44,242 nt of DNA from Candidatus Omnitrophica bacterium CG11_big_fil_rev_8_21_14_0_20_41_12 (GCA_002796135.1 PCWB01000050.1:1-44242), one strand, 5' to 3'; positions 26,911 through 36,532 are shown, counted from the first letter of the stretch. Translations and numbers: made by a program. Notes: generated by a model not told the origin, from the sequence alone.

Positions 26911-26926
26911 TTATATCCGTATATAA
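26911..26926 (+). repeat. CCGT-loop hairpin, diverged copy
   Basis: TTATAT-CCGT-ATATAA, preceded by GGGTG, starts 4 nt after the cyclophilin stop. It keeps the loop and flank of the hairpins in the rpmI leader (TTGTGT-CCGT-ACACAA), but both G-C positions of the stem are changed to A-T on both sides. A terminator follows directly. Confidence 0.55.
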
Positions 26927-26928
26927 AA

Positions 26929-26955
26929 AGAGCCCTAATTTTTAGGGCTCTTTTT
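26929..26955 (+). terminator. Rho-independent terminator
   Basis: Perfect 10-bp stem AGAGCCCTAA / TTAGGGCTCT with a 3-nt loop and T5. It ends the coiled-coil and cyclophilin transcript. The remaining gap up to 27091 shows a weaker hairpin (GGAG...CTCC, 26957-26999) and no gene. Confidence 0.85.
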
Positions 26956-27091
26956 AGAGGAGATAATCCTCGATGGCTTGCGCTATCTTTATCCTCCGTT
27001 TCAGTTAACAAAAAAGGTAATCAAAGCATGCCACATGTCGAGTAAATTTCAAGGGCATTTTAGTGGTTTGGCGAAAGCGTTTCCTTAAAAC

Positions 27092-29119
27092 ATGAAAAAA
27101 ATAAATTATCAGCAGGAATTAAATCCTGCGCAACTTAAAGCAGTTGAGTCTATAAACGGGCCGCATCTGGTTATTGCCGGAGCCGGTAGCGGAAAAACAC
27201 GCGTTTTGGTGCATCGGGTAGCTTATCTGGTTGAGCAGGGAGTAAGGCCGGAACATATTTTATTGCTCACCTTTACGCGCCGGGCAGCTGAAGAAATGCT
27301 GCGGCGTGCAAGCATTCTTTTAGATGAGCGCTGCAAAAATGTTTCCGGAGGTACCTTTCATTCTTTTGCCAATATGATTTTAAGAAAATACGCCAAGCTT
27401 CTGGATTTAAATAATAATTTTACGATTTTGGATCAGGCAGATGCTGAGGATGCCCTTAATCTGGTGCGCACGCAGCTGGGTTTTCATAAATTCGAGAAAC
27501 GTTTTCCGCGTAAACACGCGATTTTAGAAGTAATCTCTAAAAGCATAAATAAATCCGAAGATCTTGCCGAAGTGCTTGATGATGAATACCCGCAATTTAT
27601 AGAGTTTACCGAAGAGATTAAAAAAATCCGCAATGAGTATAATAAATATAAGCGTAAAAAATCGCTTCTGGATTATGATGACCTGCTGGTTTACTTGAAA
27701 AATCTTTTAACTACGCATGAAGAGGTGCGCACTAGCCTGGCGGCAAAATACAAATACATTATGGTTGATGAGTATCAGGATACCAATAAACTTCAGGCGC
27801 ATATTGCCTGTCTTTTGGCAGCTGACCATACAAATATTATGGTAGTTGGTGATGATGCGCAGAGCATTTATTCTTTCCGCGGGGCAAATTTCAGGAATAT
27901 TATCGATTTTCCAAAAATATTTCAAGGTGCAAAAATTATTACGCTTGAGGAAAATTACCGTTCGACACAACCGATTTTGAATTTAACTAATGCGGTGATT
28001 GCCCAAGCTAAGGAAAAATTTGAAAAGCATCTTTATACCAAGAAAAAAGAAGGCAACACCCCGGTTTTTATCGATTGCCCCGACGAGAATGCGCAATCGG
28101 TTTTTGTGGCAGAGAAAATTTTGGAGTTAAGAGAGGAAGGGGTGCCTTTAAAAGATGTGGCCGTACTTTTTCGTTCCGGTTGGCATTCTAATGACTTAGA
28201 AATTGAATTGACGGCAAGAAATATCCCTTTTGTAAAATACGGGGGACAAAAATTCGTTGAGGCCTCCCATATCAAAGACCTGATGAGCTATTTACGGATC
28301 AGCTACAACACCGCAGACCAGGTTAGCTGGTTACGCGCGCTTTTATTGATTCCTAAGATCGGGCCAATAACTGCAGAAAAAATTATTCAGGCGATTGTGG
28401 ATAAGGCTGGGCTTAAAGAGTTGCTGCAAAAAAACCGCCAACTTGAAGAGTTGCTGGAGATATTAAAAAATCTCGATTGTCAGGCTGATACACCGGCTAA
28501 AATTATCGAAAAGATCCTTCCTTATTACCAGCCTTTACTAAAAATTAAATATGATGATTTTAATAAACGTTTAAATGACCTGGATTCATTATTAAGAATC
28601 GCGGAGCGCTATAAAACAGTCGAACAATTTTTGGTAGATATGGCACTTGAGCCGCCGGAGAGGGCTTTGATTGAAGCAGGCAAGAAGGATAAAGCTGATG
28701 CGCCGCTTACGCTTTCGACGATACATTCGGCAAAAGGCCTGGAATGGCATACGGTATTTCTAATTTATGTTGCTGAAGGCCACCTGCCTTCGTACCTGTC
28801 GTTAGAAACAGAAGATGAAATTGAAGAAGAGCGTAGGTTGTTTTATGTTGCTTCAACGCGCGCTAAAGTAAATTTATTTTTATTAAAGCCGCATATTGAC
28901 CGTTCTTCGAGAAGCTTCATGGATGGGGGCGGCTCGGTTTTTACGCAAGTTTCCCGGTTTCTTGAGCAGGGTAATCTGCTGGATAAATTTGTCGATGTGC
29001 AAAGTGCAGGTAGCCCCGATGAATTAGACGATATTGGATTAGAGGATATTATCGGTGAAAAGAGGAATAGAAACAAAGCTTTCTTTGAGAGTATCGAAGA
29101 TTATTTTCGCGATGAATAG
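27092..29119 (+). CDS. UvrD/PcrA-type superfamily 1 DNA helicase
   Basis: A 3'-5' ATP-dependent helicase of the UvrD/PcrA/Rep group. Motifs in order: Q-motif LNPAQLKAV, Walker A GAGSGKT (30-36), LTFTRRAAEEM, DEYQDTN (motif II, about 225), GDDAQSIYSFRGA, LEENYRST, TLSTIHSAKGLEW and the final RRLFYVASTRA. 675 residues is on the short side but complete. The C-terminus (residues 640-675) lacks the PcrA Tudor-like tail in recognisable form. Which of repair or replication roles applies cannot be told. No good ribosome binding site precedes the ATG. Confidence 0.93.
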   Translation: MKKINYQQELNPAQLKAVESINGPHLVIAGAGSGKTRVLVHRVAYLVEQGVRPEHILLLTFTRRAAEEMLRRASILLDERCKNVSGGTFHSFANMILRKYAKLLDLNNNFTILDQADAEDALNLVRTQLGFHKFEKRFPRKHAILEVISKSINKSEDLAEVLDDEYPQFIEFTEEIKKIRNEYNKYKRKKSLLDYDDLLVYLKNLLTTHEEVRTSLAAKYKYIMVDEYQDTNKLQAHIACLLAADHTNIMVVGDDAQSIYSFRGANFRNIIDFPKIFQGAKIITLEENYRSTQPILNLTNAVIAQAKEKFEKHLYTKKKEGNTPVFIDCPDENAQSVFVAEKILELREEGVPLKDVAVLFRSGWHSNDLEIELTARNIPFVKYGGQKFVEASHIKDLMSYLRISYNTADQVSWLRALLLIPKIGPITAEKIIQAIVDKAGLKELLQKNRQLEELLEILKNLDCQADTPAKIIEKILPYYQPLLKIKYDDFNKRLNDLDSLLRIAERYKTVEQFLVDMALEPPERALIEAGKKDKADAPLTLSTIHSAKGLEWHTVFLIYVAEGHLPSYLSLETEDEIEEERRLFYVASTRAKVNLFLLKPHIDRSSRSFMDGGGSVFTQVSRFLEQGNLLDKFVDVQSAGSPDELDDIGLEDIIGEKRNRNKAFFESIEDYFRDE

Positions 29120-29141
29120 GGACAAAACTTTTTATTTTGTC

Positions 29142-29170
29142 TTGAGATAGGGAAAAAATTGTGTTAAAAT
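29142..29170 (+). promoter_or_regulatory. Promoter giving a leaderless metV transcript
   Basis: TTGAGA (29142-29147) and TAAAAT (29165-29170) with a 17-bp spacer. The start codon at 29178 falls where transcription should begin, and no ribosome binding site is present. A small hairpin (GACAAAA/TTTTGTC, 29121-29141) after the helicase gene precedes it. Confidence 0.55.
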
Positions 29171-29177
29171 TTTTTAT

Positions 29178-29828
29178 ATGATTATCAGTCAGCCGAAGCC
29201 TATAGATGAGTTATTATCCAGCCTTAAAGAATATAAAAAGATATTTTTAGTAGGCTGCGGAGAGTGTTCGACAACTTGTAAAAGCGGCGGAGAAAAAGAA
29301 GTGCTTAAAATGCAGAAGCTTCTGGAGAAGGCAGGTAAAATTATTACCGGCTACTGCATTCCAACTGCCCCTTGTGTAGCCGCTAAACTGAAAACCGCGA
29401 TGGCCAAGAATTTAAATGTCCTGCGCCAATCAGAGGCAGTTTTGGTTTTAGCCTGCGGTTTAGGGGTCCAGTCAGTTAAGGATAATGACCGCCTGAGTCT
29501 GGCAGTTTTTCCTGCCTGCAATACAATTTTTGGCGCGGTGATGGATGCCAAAGGAAACTTTTTTGAGAAATGCTCGATGTGCGCAGAGTGCGTGCTGGCC
29601 CAAACCGCAGGGATCTGTCCGATTACGCTTTGTCCTAAAGGGCTGCTTAATGGACCTTGCGGCGGAATGAATAAAGGCAAATGTGAAGTAGATGATCAAA
29701 AGGATTGCGCCTGGGTGTTGATTTACAAAGAACTGGAGAAAAATAAAAAATTAAATACACTAAGAGAGATCTCTGGGCCTAGAGATTTTCAGAAATCAGA
29801 TAAGCCGCATAAGTTAATTATGAAATAA
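29178..29828 (+). CDS. metV: MetV-like zinc/Fe-S protein (methylene-THF reductase C-terminal family)
   Basis: A 216-residue Cys-rich protein of the MTHFR_C family. Fifteen cysteines are visible, including GCGECSTTC (27-34), the cluster CSMCAEC (132-138), and GICPITLCPKGLLNGPCGG (147-161). In acetogens and other anaerobes MetV pairs with MetF and electron-transfer proteins for methylene-tetrahydrofolate reduction. No metF is adjacent, but a 5-formyl-THF cyclo-ligase lies two genes on. Probably expressed from its own promoter as a leaderless mRNA. Confidence 0.85.
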   Translation: MIISQPKPIDELLSSLKEYKKIFLVGCGECSTTCKSGGEKEVLKMQKLLEKAGKIITGYCIPTAPCVAAKLKTAMAKNLNVLRQSEAVLVLACGLGVQSVKDNDRLSLAVFPACNTIFGAVMDAKGNFFEKCSMCAECVLAQTAGICPITLCPKGLLNGPCGGMNKGKCEVDDQKDCAWVLIYKELEKNKKLNTLREISGPRDFQKSDKPHKLIMK

Positions 29829-29829
29829 T

Positions 29830-30267
29830 ATGTCCGGACAACTTCCTTATAGCGAAAAAGTAATGGATCATTTTACCAACCCTCGTAACGTCGGGGAAAT
29901 TACCGATGCCAGCGGTATCGGCACCGTCGGAAATCCTGTCTGTGGGGATGTGATGAAGATGTATTTAAAGATTGAAAACGAAATAATTATCGACGTAAAA
30001 TTTAAGACTTTTGGGTGCGGTGCTGCAGTGGCTACCAGTTCCATGGTCACGGAAATGGTCAAAGGAAAAAGCATCAGTGAAGCTTTGACGATTACCAATA
30101 AAGCCGTAGCCGAGGCACTGGGAGGCCTGCCTCCGGTGAAAATGCATTGCTCGGTTTTAGCGGAAGAAGCATTGCGTTCGGCACTAAAAGATTACTATAA
30201 GAAACAGGGCAAACCGGTGCCTTTCGAGGATAAGCAACATTCTCACGAAGGGGAAACCTGTTTATAG
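29830..30267 (+). CDS. iscU: IscU/NifU-like iron-sulfur cluster scaffold
   Basis: A 145-residue scaffold on which Fe-S clusters are assembled. The three cluster cysteines and the conserved Asp are present: C38 and D40 in NPVCGD, C63 in FGCGAA and C107 in MHCSVLA; ATSSMVTEMVKGK is also typical. The LPPVK loop that HscA recognises in other IscU proteins appears as GGLPPVK. A short His/Glu-rich tail ends in Cys144. No desulfurase (iscS/nifS) is adjacent. It starts 1 bp after metV, whose product may itself need clusters. Confidence 0.93.
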   Translation: MSGQLPYSEKVMDHFTNPRNVGEITDASGIGTVGNPVCGDVMKMYLKIENEIIIDVKFKTFGCGAAVATSSMVTEMVKGKSISEALTITNKAVAEALGGLPPVKMHCSVLAEEALRSALKDYYKKQGKPVPFEDKQHSHEGETCL

Positions 30268-30275
30268 GTTTAGTC

Positions 30276-30821
30276 ATGTTGACAAAGGCTCAAATACGTA
30301 GTAAAATTCTTAAGAGATTAAAAACACAGAAGGAGGAAGACCGAAACCGAAAAAGTAAGCTTATTCAAGATAAACTTTTAAGGAATAAGGTTTTTAAAAA
30401 GGCGAAGACAGTGATGTTTTATATCGCTTTTGGCGGGGAAGTAAATACTGAAGAGATGATTAGGGAAGCTATAAAGTTAGGCAAGCTTATATGCGTGCCG
30501 ATTTTCAGAAAAGATAAAGAAATTATGCAGCCAGCCATGTTTGTTGATCATGCTAAGTTAAAAAAAGGGCCCTACGGAGTTTGGGAGCCGGTGTCGGAGA
30601 CTCTGGTTGATCCGGAGGATCTGGATCTTATTGTTGTCCCCGGGTTAGCCTTTGATAAAAAAGGTAACCGTTTAGGACGCGGTAAGGGTTGCTATGATCG
30701 TTTCTTGGCTGCGCTTTCTGATAGTACGCCTTCTATAGGTTTGGCTTTTGATTTCCAGGTCTTACCCCTCATCCCCACCACCAGCAATGATGTAAGCATC
30801 AAAAAAATCGTCTTCTCCTAA
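30276..30821 (+). CDS. 5-formyltetrahydrofolate cyclo-ligase
   Basis: Converts 5-formyl-THF to 5,10-methenyl-THF using ATP. The protein is 181 residues, and the family signature GNRLGRGKGCYDRFL (about residues 137-151) and DLIVVPGLAFDKKG before it are clear. The N-terminal basic helix starts KAQIRSKILKRLKTQK. It sits between the IscU-like gene and rny. In many bacteria the gene lies near rny-ymdB or zapA, which fits. Confidence 0.93.
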   Translation: MLTKAQIRSKILKRLKTQKEEDRNRKSKLIQDKLLRNKVFKKAKTVMFYIAFGGEVNTEEMIREAIKLGKLICVPIFRKDKEIMQPAMFVDHAKLKKGPYGVWEPVSETLVDPEDLDLIVVPGLAFDKKGNRLGRGKGCYDRFLAALSDSTPSIGLAFDFQVLPLIPTTSNDVSIKKIVFS

Positions 30822-30870
30822 AAAAGCTCCTAAAAAATTCTGACAACCAGGGTCAAAAAGGGGGATAGAA

Positions 30871-32427
30871 ATGATTCTTAATATAGTCGTGCCTATATTT
30901 GTTGCATTAGTTGCCGCATATACGGGTTATTTCCTTAGAAAGCATATTGCCGGGAAAAAATTAAAAAGCGCAGAACTTGAAGCCGAACACATCTTAGAAG
31001 TAGCTAAAAAAGAGGTGCTGGATAAGCGCCGGGAAGCGGAATTAGAAGCCAAAGATCTTCTGCACCGCATGCGCCAGGATTTTGAGCGGGAGACCAAAGA
31101 CCGCAAGCAGGAGACGATAAATCTTGAAAAAAGATTAACGCAAAAAGAAGAGAATATCGACCGCCGGCTTGATCTCTTGGAGAAAAAAGAAAAAGAAATC
31201 GATCTGCGCAATGACAGCCTTAAAAAACAGGAAGAATCTCTGAAGGTAAAAGATAATCAGCTACTTGCTTTGGTGGCAGAGGAAAAAGAGCGCTTACAGA
31301 AAATTTCTTCTTTGTCTGTTGAAGAAGCAAAACAAATTTTGCTGAGCCGCTTGAACGAAGAATTAAATAATGAAAAGGCAATTTTTATCAAACGTCAGGA
31401 AGAAGAGGTACGCGCGATTGCCGACAAGAAGGCTCGGGAGATTTTAAGTCTGGCGATTCAGCGTTGTGCAGCAGAGCATACCGTGGAATCAACCGTTAGC
31501 GTGGTAACTTTGCCTAATGATGAAATGAAGGGTAGGATTATCGGCCGGGAAGGCAGAAATATTCGCGCCTTAGAGATGGCCACGGGTGTAGATGTAATTA
31601 TCGATGATACTCCCGGAGCCGTAACTTTATCCGGGTTTGATGCAGTTCGACGAGAGATTGCCCGTCTGAGTTTGGAAAAACTTATTTCCGACGGAAGAAT
31701 CCATCCCGGGCGCATTGAAGAGCTAGTTGAAAAGACTAAAAAAGAAATGGATGAAAAAATCCGTGAAGAAGGAGAGCGGGCTGCTTTTGAGGCAGGGGTT
31801 AATGGCTTGCATCCGGAAATAATTAAACTTTTAGGCAGGCTTAAATACCGCACCAGTTACGGACAGAACGCCTTGCAGCATTCCAGGGAAGTTTCTTTTT
31901 TATTAGGGATTATGGCCAGCGAGCTGGGGCTTGATTTTAAGCTGGGACGCCGGATCGGGCTTTTACATGATATCGGCAAAGCCGTGGACCATCAGGTTGA
32001 AGGAACGCATGCTAAGCTGGGAGCGGATTTAGCTAAAAAATATAATGAAAGCGCTGAAGTTGTTTCAGCGATCGAATCCCATCATGAAGAAGCGCAGCCA
32101 TCGAGCATGTACGGGGTTTTAGCTGTAGCTGCTGATGCGGTAAGTGCGGCACGGCCCGGGGCCAGAAGAGAGACTCTGGAAATTTATGTTAAGCGCCTGG
32201 ATAAATTAGAATCAATTGCTAATTTGTTTAAAGGGGTAGAAAAGTCTTTTGCTATTCAGGCGGGACGTGAAATCCGTGTAATTGTACAGCCGGAAAAAAT
32301 AAATGATGGTGATGCGATTACTTTATGTAGGGATATCCGTAAAAAGATTGAGGAAGGAATGGAGTATCCCGGGCAGATCAAGGTTACGGTGATTCGCGAG
32401 ACCCGTACTATTGAGTACGCTAAATAA
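30871..32427 (+). CDS. rny: Ribonuclease Y
   Basis: A membrane-bound endoribonuclease that starts mRNA decay. An N-terminal membrane helix (2-20) is followed by a long coiled coil (about 25-190), a KH domain with [15 protein letters not shown] (about 211-225), and an HD domain with [11 protein letters not shown] and the ESHHEEA segment. 518 residues is typical. A GGGGGA ribosome binding site precedes the ATG. It is followed 3 bp later by ymdB, the conserved pair. Confidence 0.97.
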   Translation: MILNIVVPIFVALVAAYTGYFLRKHIAGKKLKSAELEAEHILEVAKKEVLDKRREAELEAKDLLHRMRQDFERETKDRKQETINLEKRLTQKEENIDRRLDLLEKKEKEIDLRNDSLKKQEESLKVKDNQLLALVAEEKERLQKISSLSVEEAKQILLSRLNEELNNEKAIFIKRQEEEVRAIADKKAREILSLAIQRCAAEHTVESTVSVVTLPNDEMKGRIIGREGRNIRALEMATGVDVIIDDTPGAVTLSGFDAVRREIARLSLEKLISDGRIHPGRIEELVEKTKKEMDEKIREEGERAAFEAGVNGLHPEIIKLLGRLKYRTSYGQNALQHSREVSFLLGIMASELGLDFKLGRRIGLLHDIGKAVDHQVEGTHAKLGADLAKKYNESAEVVSAIESHHEEAQPSSMYGVLAVAADAVSAARPGARRETLEIYVKRLDKLESIANLFKGVEKSFAIQAGREIRVIVQPEKINDGDAITLCRDIRKKIEEGMEYPGQIKVTVIRETRTIEYAK

Positions 32428-32430
32428 ACT

Positions 32431-33210
32431 ATGAAAATACTTTTTATCGGAGATATCGTCGGCGCACCGGGAAGGGAGGCGATCAAGAAATTAGTTGCCC
32501 CGCTAAAACAGGACTTACAAATCGATTTTGTAATTGCTAATGCGGAGAATGCCTCCGGAGGTTCAGGGATTACTACTAAAGTTGCTAGCGAGCTTTTTGC
32601 CGCCGGAGCCGATGTGCTTACCTCCGGAGATCATATCTGGAAAAAGCCGGAAATTTTTGAGTTGATTAATCAGGAGGAAAGAATTTTACGCCCGCTAAAT
32701 TTTCCCAGCGGAGCACCCGGACGCGGCGCAGGAGTATTTAAGGCTAAAAACGGGACTAAGGTCGGAGTGCTTAATGTGAATGGCCGGGTTTTTATGGAGG
32801 CCCTGGAGTGTCCTTTTAAAGCTGCGCTTAAAGCAGCCGAAGAGTTGGCAAAAGAGACAAAAATTATTATTGTAGATATTCATGCCGAAGCTACATCTGA
32901 GAAAGTTGCTTTAGGATGGTATCTGGACGGTAAGGTTTCGGCTATTCTTGGCACACATACGCATATTCAAACCGCAGATGAGAAAATTTTGCCTAAAGGC
33001 ACTGCCTATATAACTGATGTTGGTATGACCGGGCCGTATGATTCGGTAATCGGCAGGAGAGTAGAAGATGTGCTCACCCGTTTTTTAAGTTCTATACCTG
33101 TAAAATTTGAGGTTGCCCAGGAAAATATCCAGTTGCACGGGGCGCTGGTTGAAATAGATGAAAAAACCGGTAAAGCAATTTCGATTTTAAGAATACAAAA
33201 AAAGATTTAA
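32431..33210 (+). CDS. ymdB: YmdB-family metallophosphoesterase
   Basis: A 259-residue member of the TIGR00282/YmdB family of dinuclear-metal phosphodiesterases. In Bacillus YmdB acts on cyclic mononucleotides and works with RNase Y. Metal-site motifs: FIGDIVG (D8), NAENASGG, TSGDHIWK, DIHAEATSEK and GTHTHIQT. Its stop overlaps the next ATG by 1 nt (TAATG). Confidence 0.95.
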   Translation: MKILFIGDIVGAPGREAIKKLVAPLKQDLQIDFVIANAENASGGSGITTKVASELFAAGADVLTSGDHIWKKPEIFELINQEERILRPLNFPSGAPGRGAGVFKAKNGTKVGVLNVNGRVFMEALECPFKAALKAAEELAKETKIIIVDIHAEATSEKVALGWYLDGKVSAILGTHTHIQTADEKILPKGTAYITDVGMTGPYDSVIGRRVEDVLTRFLSSIPVKFEVAQENIQLHGALVEIDEKTGKAISILRIQKKI

Positions 33211-35111
33211 TGGATAAAATCAAGCGGATTAAATTATTTTTAATTTTTTCGTTGTTTTTTCTAAGCAGCGCCTGCTTTGCGCAAGTGCCTGATGAACTGG
33301 AGTTTAATCTGGATTTTAGTTCGCCTACCGTCAGCCTTCCTAAAATATATAAATCAAATATTGATTTAAGCGGCAGAGGAGCCCATCGCGATATAACCTT
33401 ACCGCAAACAATCGCTGCCCAAGATGCAATAAGTGCCTGGCAGGCGGATTTGGGGTTTGGTAATTTTTACCGTCTGCAATATAATCTCTGGGAGATCCAA
33501 CAGTTAAATAATGATTCAGCTGCTCAAGAGAAGCTTTTGGCCAATTATGAAGAGATTATTAAAAAGATAAGCGACAGCTCAGGAACAGTGATCCTGGATT
33601 TATTCGGTACTCCCAATGGCTTGGGGAGGGTTTTAGATGTCAACAGCGCTCCGCATAATTTAAAGGCCTATAAAGAGTTAATCAAGAAAACTATCCGTAA
33701 ATTAAGCTGTGAGAAGAAATATAATATCTGGTATGAGGTTTGGAGCGCACCGGATTTGGATGATTTTTTCTTAGGGAGTAGATCTGAATACTTGAATCTC
33801 TACCGGGTTATTGCTGAGGCGGTCAAGGAGTTACGGCAGGAAACCAAGATGAAAATACCTTTGGGCGGGCCTTCGGTAACTGCCTGGTTCAGGAATATTC
33901 AGCCCAATAGTATCCTTTTCCCCGAGGCCAGCCTGATTTATGAGCTGATCAAATATTGCTATAATTACCGGCTGCCTTTGGATTTTATTTCCTGGCATGC
34001 TTATTCCAGCGACCCGCAGGAAGAGAAACAGGATACCATCTACAATAAATCTTTTATCAAACTCATCCGCGAGTGGTTAAATTATTTTCATTTTGATAGT
34101 AATCTGCCGTTGGTTGTCGATGAATGGAATTTTGACGGAGTGGCCAATATTTCGCCAAAAAGAGGCAAGGATGCATATGTTACTGCCAGCTATATCCCGG
34201 CGCGCCTTAAAAATATGTACGAAGCCGGGTTGGATTACCAAATTTATTTTTGCCTGGAGGATTTCGGCGGCAATAAAATCGGGGCAACCCGGAATCTGGG
34301 GGTTAAATCATTTGACTTAAGAAATGCAGAATCCAAAGGCTACACTAAACCCGGTTATAATATTTTCCGTATGCTTAACCTTCTGGGCCAGGATTTATTC
34401 ATCGTTAAATTCAGCGATGAATTTGTCGGCGCGATGGCTACTAAATCCGCGGATTACCTGGCAGTGCTTATTTATAATTATATCGATCCGCAGGCAGCGA
34501 TGAATTATTTATCCCGCAATATTGTTTATTTAAACAGCGCAGAGAGAAAACCTGCTTTAAATATCATTAACTCTGATAGAATGCGCAAGATCCTTGCCGG
34601 TCAAATTGATATGGCTACCTTACGGTTAAGCGCTAAGGCTAAAGCAATGTTTAGTCAGGCGATAGAATTAAATAACTCGGTAAATAAATTTTCCGCAACT
34701 AATCGTAAAATAAAAATTACTCTTAAAGGGCTAAAAGATACTCATGTTCTTAGTAAATATATTACCGATAGTAAATGCAGCCGGGATTGTGAGTTTAAAC
34801 CCGGCGAGGAAAAAGATGTAGATTTTAATCAGGATTATACTGAAGCCATGGAGTTGGCGCCGTATTCAGTGCAACTACTGGTTTTCAAGAAAAAACCCGC
34901 GCCTCCTGTCGTGGATCCGGATAGCGTAGCTCAAGCTGTGGCACCGGCAAGCGGAACCGAAACTGCAGTTGCATTACCACTTGTGGCTCCGGTAAATGAG
35001 GCCCCAGTTGCGGTCTTGCAGCCAGAAGTAAAGCCCGAGGAAAAAACTGCCGAAGTAAAACCGGCAGAAAAGATTATTCCTAAAAAGACGGATAATGATA
35101 AAAGCAAGTAG
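33210..35111 (+). CDS. Secreted GH39-like protein lacking the acid/base glutamate
   Basis: A 633-residue exported protein. The signal peptide is about 1-24 (ends ACFA). The central region (about 70-430) resembles glycoside hydrolase family 39 (beta-xylosidase/iduronidase type): RLQYNLWEI, IWYEVWSAPDLDDFF, GGPSVTAWF, DFISWHAY and the nucleophile strand VVDEWNFDG (E305). Where active enzymes have W-N-E-P, this one has W178-S179-A180-P181, confirmed in the bases at 33741-33752, so the acid/base Glu is absent. A beta-rich domain and a Pro/Ala/Glu/Lys-rich tail (about 570-633) follow. It may bind glycans or be a non-enzymatic relative. It overlaps xseA by 17 nt. Confidence 0.75.
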   Translation: MDKIKRIKLFLIFSLFFLSSACFAQVPDELEFNLDFSSPTVSLPKIYKSNIDLSGRGAHRDITLPQTIAAQDAISAWQADLGFGNFYRLQYNLWEIQQLNNDSAAQEKLLANYEEIIKKISDSSGTVILDLFGTPNGLGRVLDVNSAPHNLKAYKELIKKTIRKLSCEKKYNIWYEVWSAPDLDDFFLGSRSEYLNLYRVIAEAVKELRQETKMKIPLGGPSVTAWFRNIQPNSILFPEASLIYELIKYCYNYRLPLDFISWHAYSSDPQEEKQDTIYNKSFIKLIREWLNYFHFDSNLPLVVDEWNFDGVANISPKRGKDAYVTASYIPARLKNMYEAGLDYQIYFCLEDFGGNKIGATRNLGVKSFDLRNAESKGYTKPGYNIFRMLNLLGQDLFIVKFSDEFVGAMATKSADYLAVLIYNYIDPQAAMNYLSRNIVYLNSAERKPALNIINSDRMRKILAGQIDMATLRLSAKAKAMFSQAIELNNSVNKFSATNRKIKITLKGLKDTHVLSKYITDSKCSRDCEFKPGEEKDVDFNQDYTEAMELAPYSVQLLVFKKKPAPPVVDPDSVAQAVAPASGTETAVALPLVAPVNEAPVAVLQPEVKPEEKTAEVKPAEKIIPKKTDNDKSK

Positions 35112-36315
35112 GCATATCTATAGCGTTTCCGAAATTACCCAGGCAATCAAGGGCCGGTTGGAAAATATCGGTGAAATCTGGCTCGAGGGGGAAATTTCTA
35201 ATTTTAAAACTGCTACCAGCGGGCATTTTTATTTTTCACTTAAGGATCAAAATTCTCTGATTATGGCGGCGATGTTTGCCAATGCCAATAAAGGGTTAAA
35301 GTTTAAATTAGAAGACGGCTTGAAAGTCATTTGTTTCGGGAAAGTCGATGTCTATGGGCCGCGCGGCCAGTATCAGATTATTATCGAGCGGATTGAACCT
35401 AAAGGAGTAGGCGCGCAGCAGTTAGTTTTTGAGCAATTGAAAAAAAAATTAGAAGCTGAAGGGCTTTTTGATCTAAGCCACAAAAAGCCCTTGCCGCAAA
35501 TGCCTTTTACCGTAGGGATCGTTACTTCGACTAGAGGCGCGGCTGTTCGCGATATCCTGCAGATCCTTAAAAAAGGTGCCTCCTGCGTGGATGTAGTCAT
35601 ACGTTCTGTGCGCGTCCAGGGCGAGCAGGCTGCCGGAGAAATCGTTGAGGCCATCGAGGACTTAAATAATTTTGGCAAGTTAGATTTAATCATTGTCAGT
35701 CGCGGCGGAGGAAGTACCGAGGACCTCTGGTCTTTTAATGAGGAAAAAGTCGCCCGGGCAATTTATAATTCCGGTTTGCCGGTAATTTCAGCGGTAGGGC
35801 ATCAGATCAATACTACTTTAGCGGATTTAGTCGCCGATGTTTTTGTGGAAACTCCTTCAGCTGCGGCTAAGATTATCGTTGATCAAAAAAATTCCTTATT
35901 AGCCGAATTGGCGGATTCCAAACATCAACTGAATTTTTCCCTTAGCGAGACAATCGGTGAATTGAAAAACCGGCTTACGGGATTGACGCATATGCTTAAA
36001 AGTCCGCAGGACCGCTTGCTTGAAAAACAACAGCAGGTGGATGAGTTATTTGCCGGATTAAATTATAATCTACGCCACTCTCTGGAGATGGCAGCGGAGC
36101 GCTTGAATTCATTGATCCAGAGATTGGGGGCATTAAGCCCGTTGTCGATATTATCCCGCGGTTATAGTTTAAGTATGCTTTTACCGCAGGAGGCAATCGT
36201 TAAAGATATTTCTCAGATCAAGCCCGGGGACAGGCTAAAAACAGTTTTGCATCAGGGTTTTTTTATCAGCGCCGTGGAGGAGGTATTTAAGCATGAAAGA
36301 GAAATCGACGTTTGA
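35095..36315 (+). CDS. xseA: Exodeoxyribonuclease VII large subunit
   Basis: Catalytic subunit of ExoVII, which degrades single-stranded DNA with XseB. The N-terminal OB-fold (IYSVSEITQAIKGRLE, WLEGEISNFK, HFYFSLKD) is followed by the catalytic core VGIVTSTRGAAVRDIL, SRGGGSTEDLWSFNEE and AVGHQINTTLADLVAD, then a helical C-terminus and LSILSRGYS. 406 residues is normal. It starts inside the GH39-like gene and overlaps xseB by 23 nt. Confidence 0.96.
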   Translation: MIKASRHIYSVSEITQAIKGRLENIGEIWLEGEISNFKTATSGHFYFSLKDQNSLIMAAMFANANKGLKFKLEDGLKVICFGKVDVYGPRGQYQIIIERIEPKGVGAQQLVFEQLKKKLEAEGLFDLSHKKPLPQMPFTVGIVTSTRGAAVRDILQILKKGASCVDVVIRSVRVQGEQAAGEIVEAIEDLNNFGKLDLIIVSRGGGSTEDLWSFNEEKVARAIYNSGLPVISAVGHQINTTLADLVADVFVETPSAAAKIIVDQKNSLLAELADSKHQLNFSLSETIGELKNRLTGLTHMLKSPQDRLLEKQQQVDELFAGLNYNLRHSLEMAAERLNSLIQRLGALSPLSILSRGYSLSMLLPQEAIVKDISQIKPGDRLKTVLHQGFFISAVEEVFKHEREIDV

Positions 36316-36532
36316 AGAAGATTTAAAAAAATTACAGAAAATCGTTGAAGAGCTGGCCGGCGGAAAAATTACTTTGAGAGAGTCGCTTAAGAAGTATGAG
36401 GAGGGGATTAAAATTGCCCAATCCTGTTCGCAGGTCTTAGCCGATGCCCAGCGCAAAGTTGAGTTGTTAATGAAAAAAGACGGAAAATTTTCTTTAGAGA
36501 AATTCGATGATGTGGATCTAGAAGAAAAATAA
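36293..36532 (+). CDS. xseB: Exodeoxyribonuclease VII small subunit
   Basis: A 79-residue helical partner of XseA. The family pattern is clear: FEEDLKKLQKIVEELAGGK, then LRESLKKYEEGIKIAQSC and VELLMK. The ATG overlaps the xseA end by 23 nt with a GGAGG site upstream, and dxs starts 2 bp after its stop. xseA-xseB-dxs is a widespread arrangement. Confidence 0.95.
   Translation: MKEKSTFEEDLKKLQKIVEELAGGKITLRESLKKYEEGIKIAQSCSQVLADAQRKVELLMKKDGKFSLEKFDDVDLEEK

Noticed and set aside
26842-27045. Open frame of 67 codons across the cyclophilin end and terminator
   Set aside because: It runs through the cyclophilin gene in another frame and through a strong terminator stem, with no ribosome binding site.
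28843-29076. Minus-strand frames inside the helicase and other genes
   Set aside because: They are shadows of strongly supported genes, without start signals or recognisable domains.
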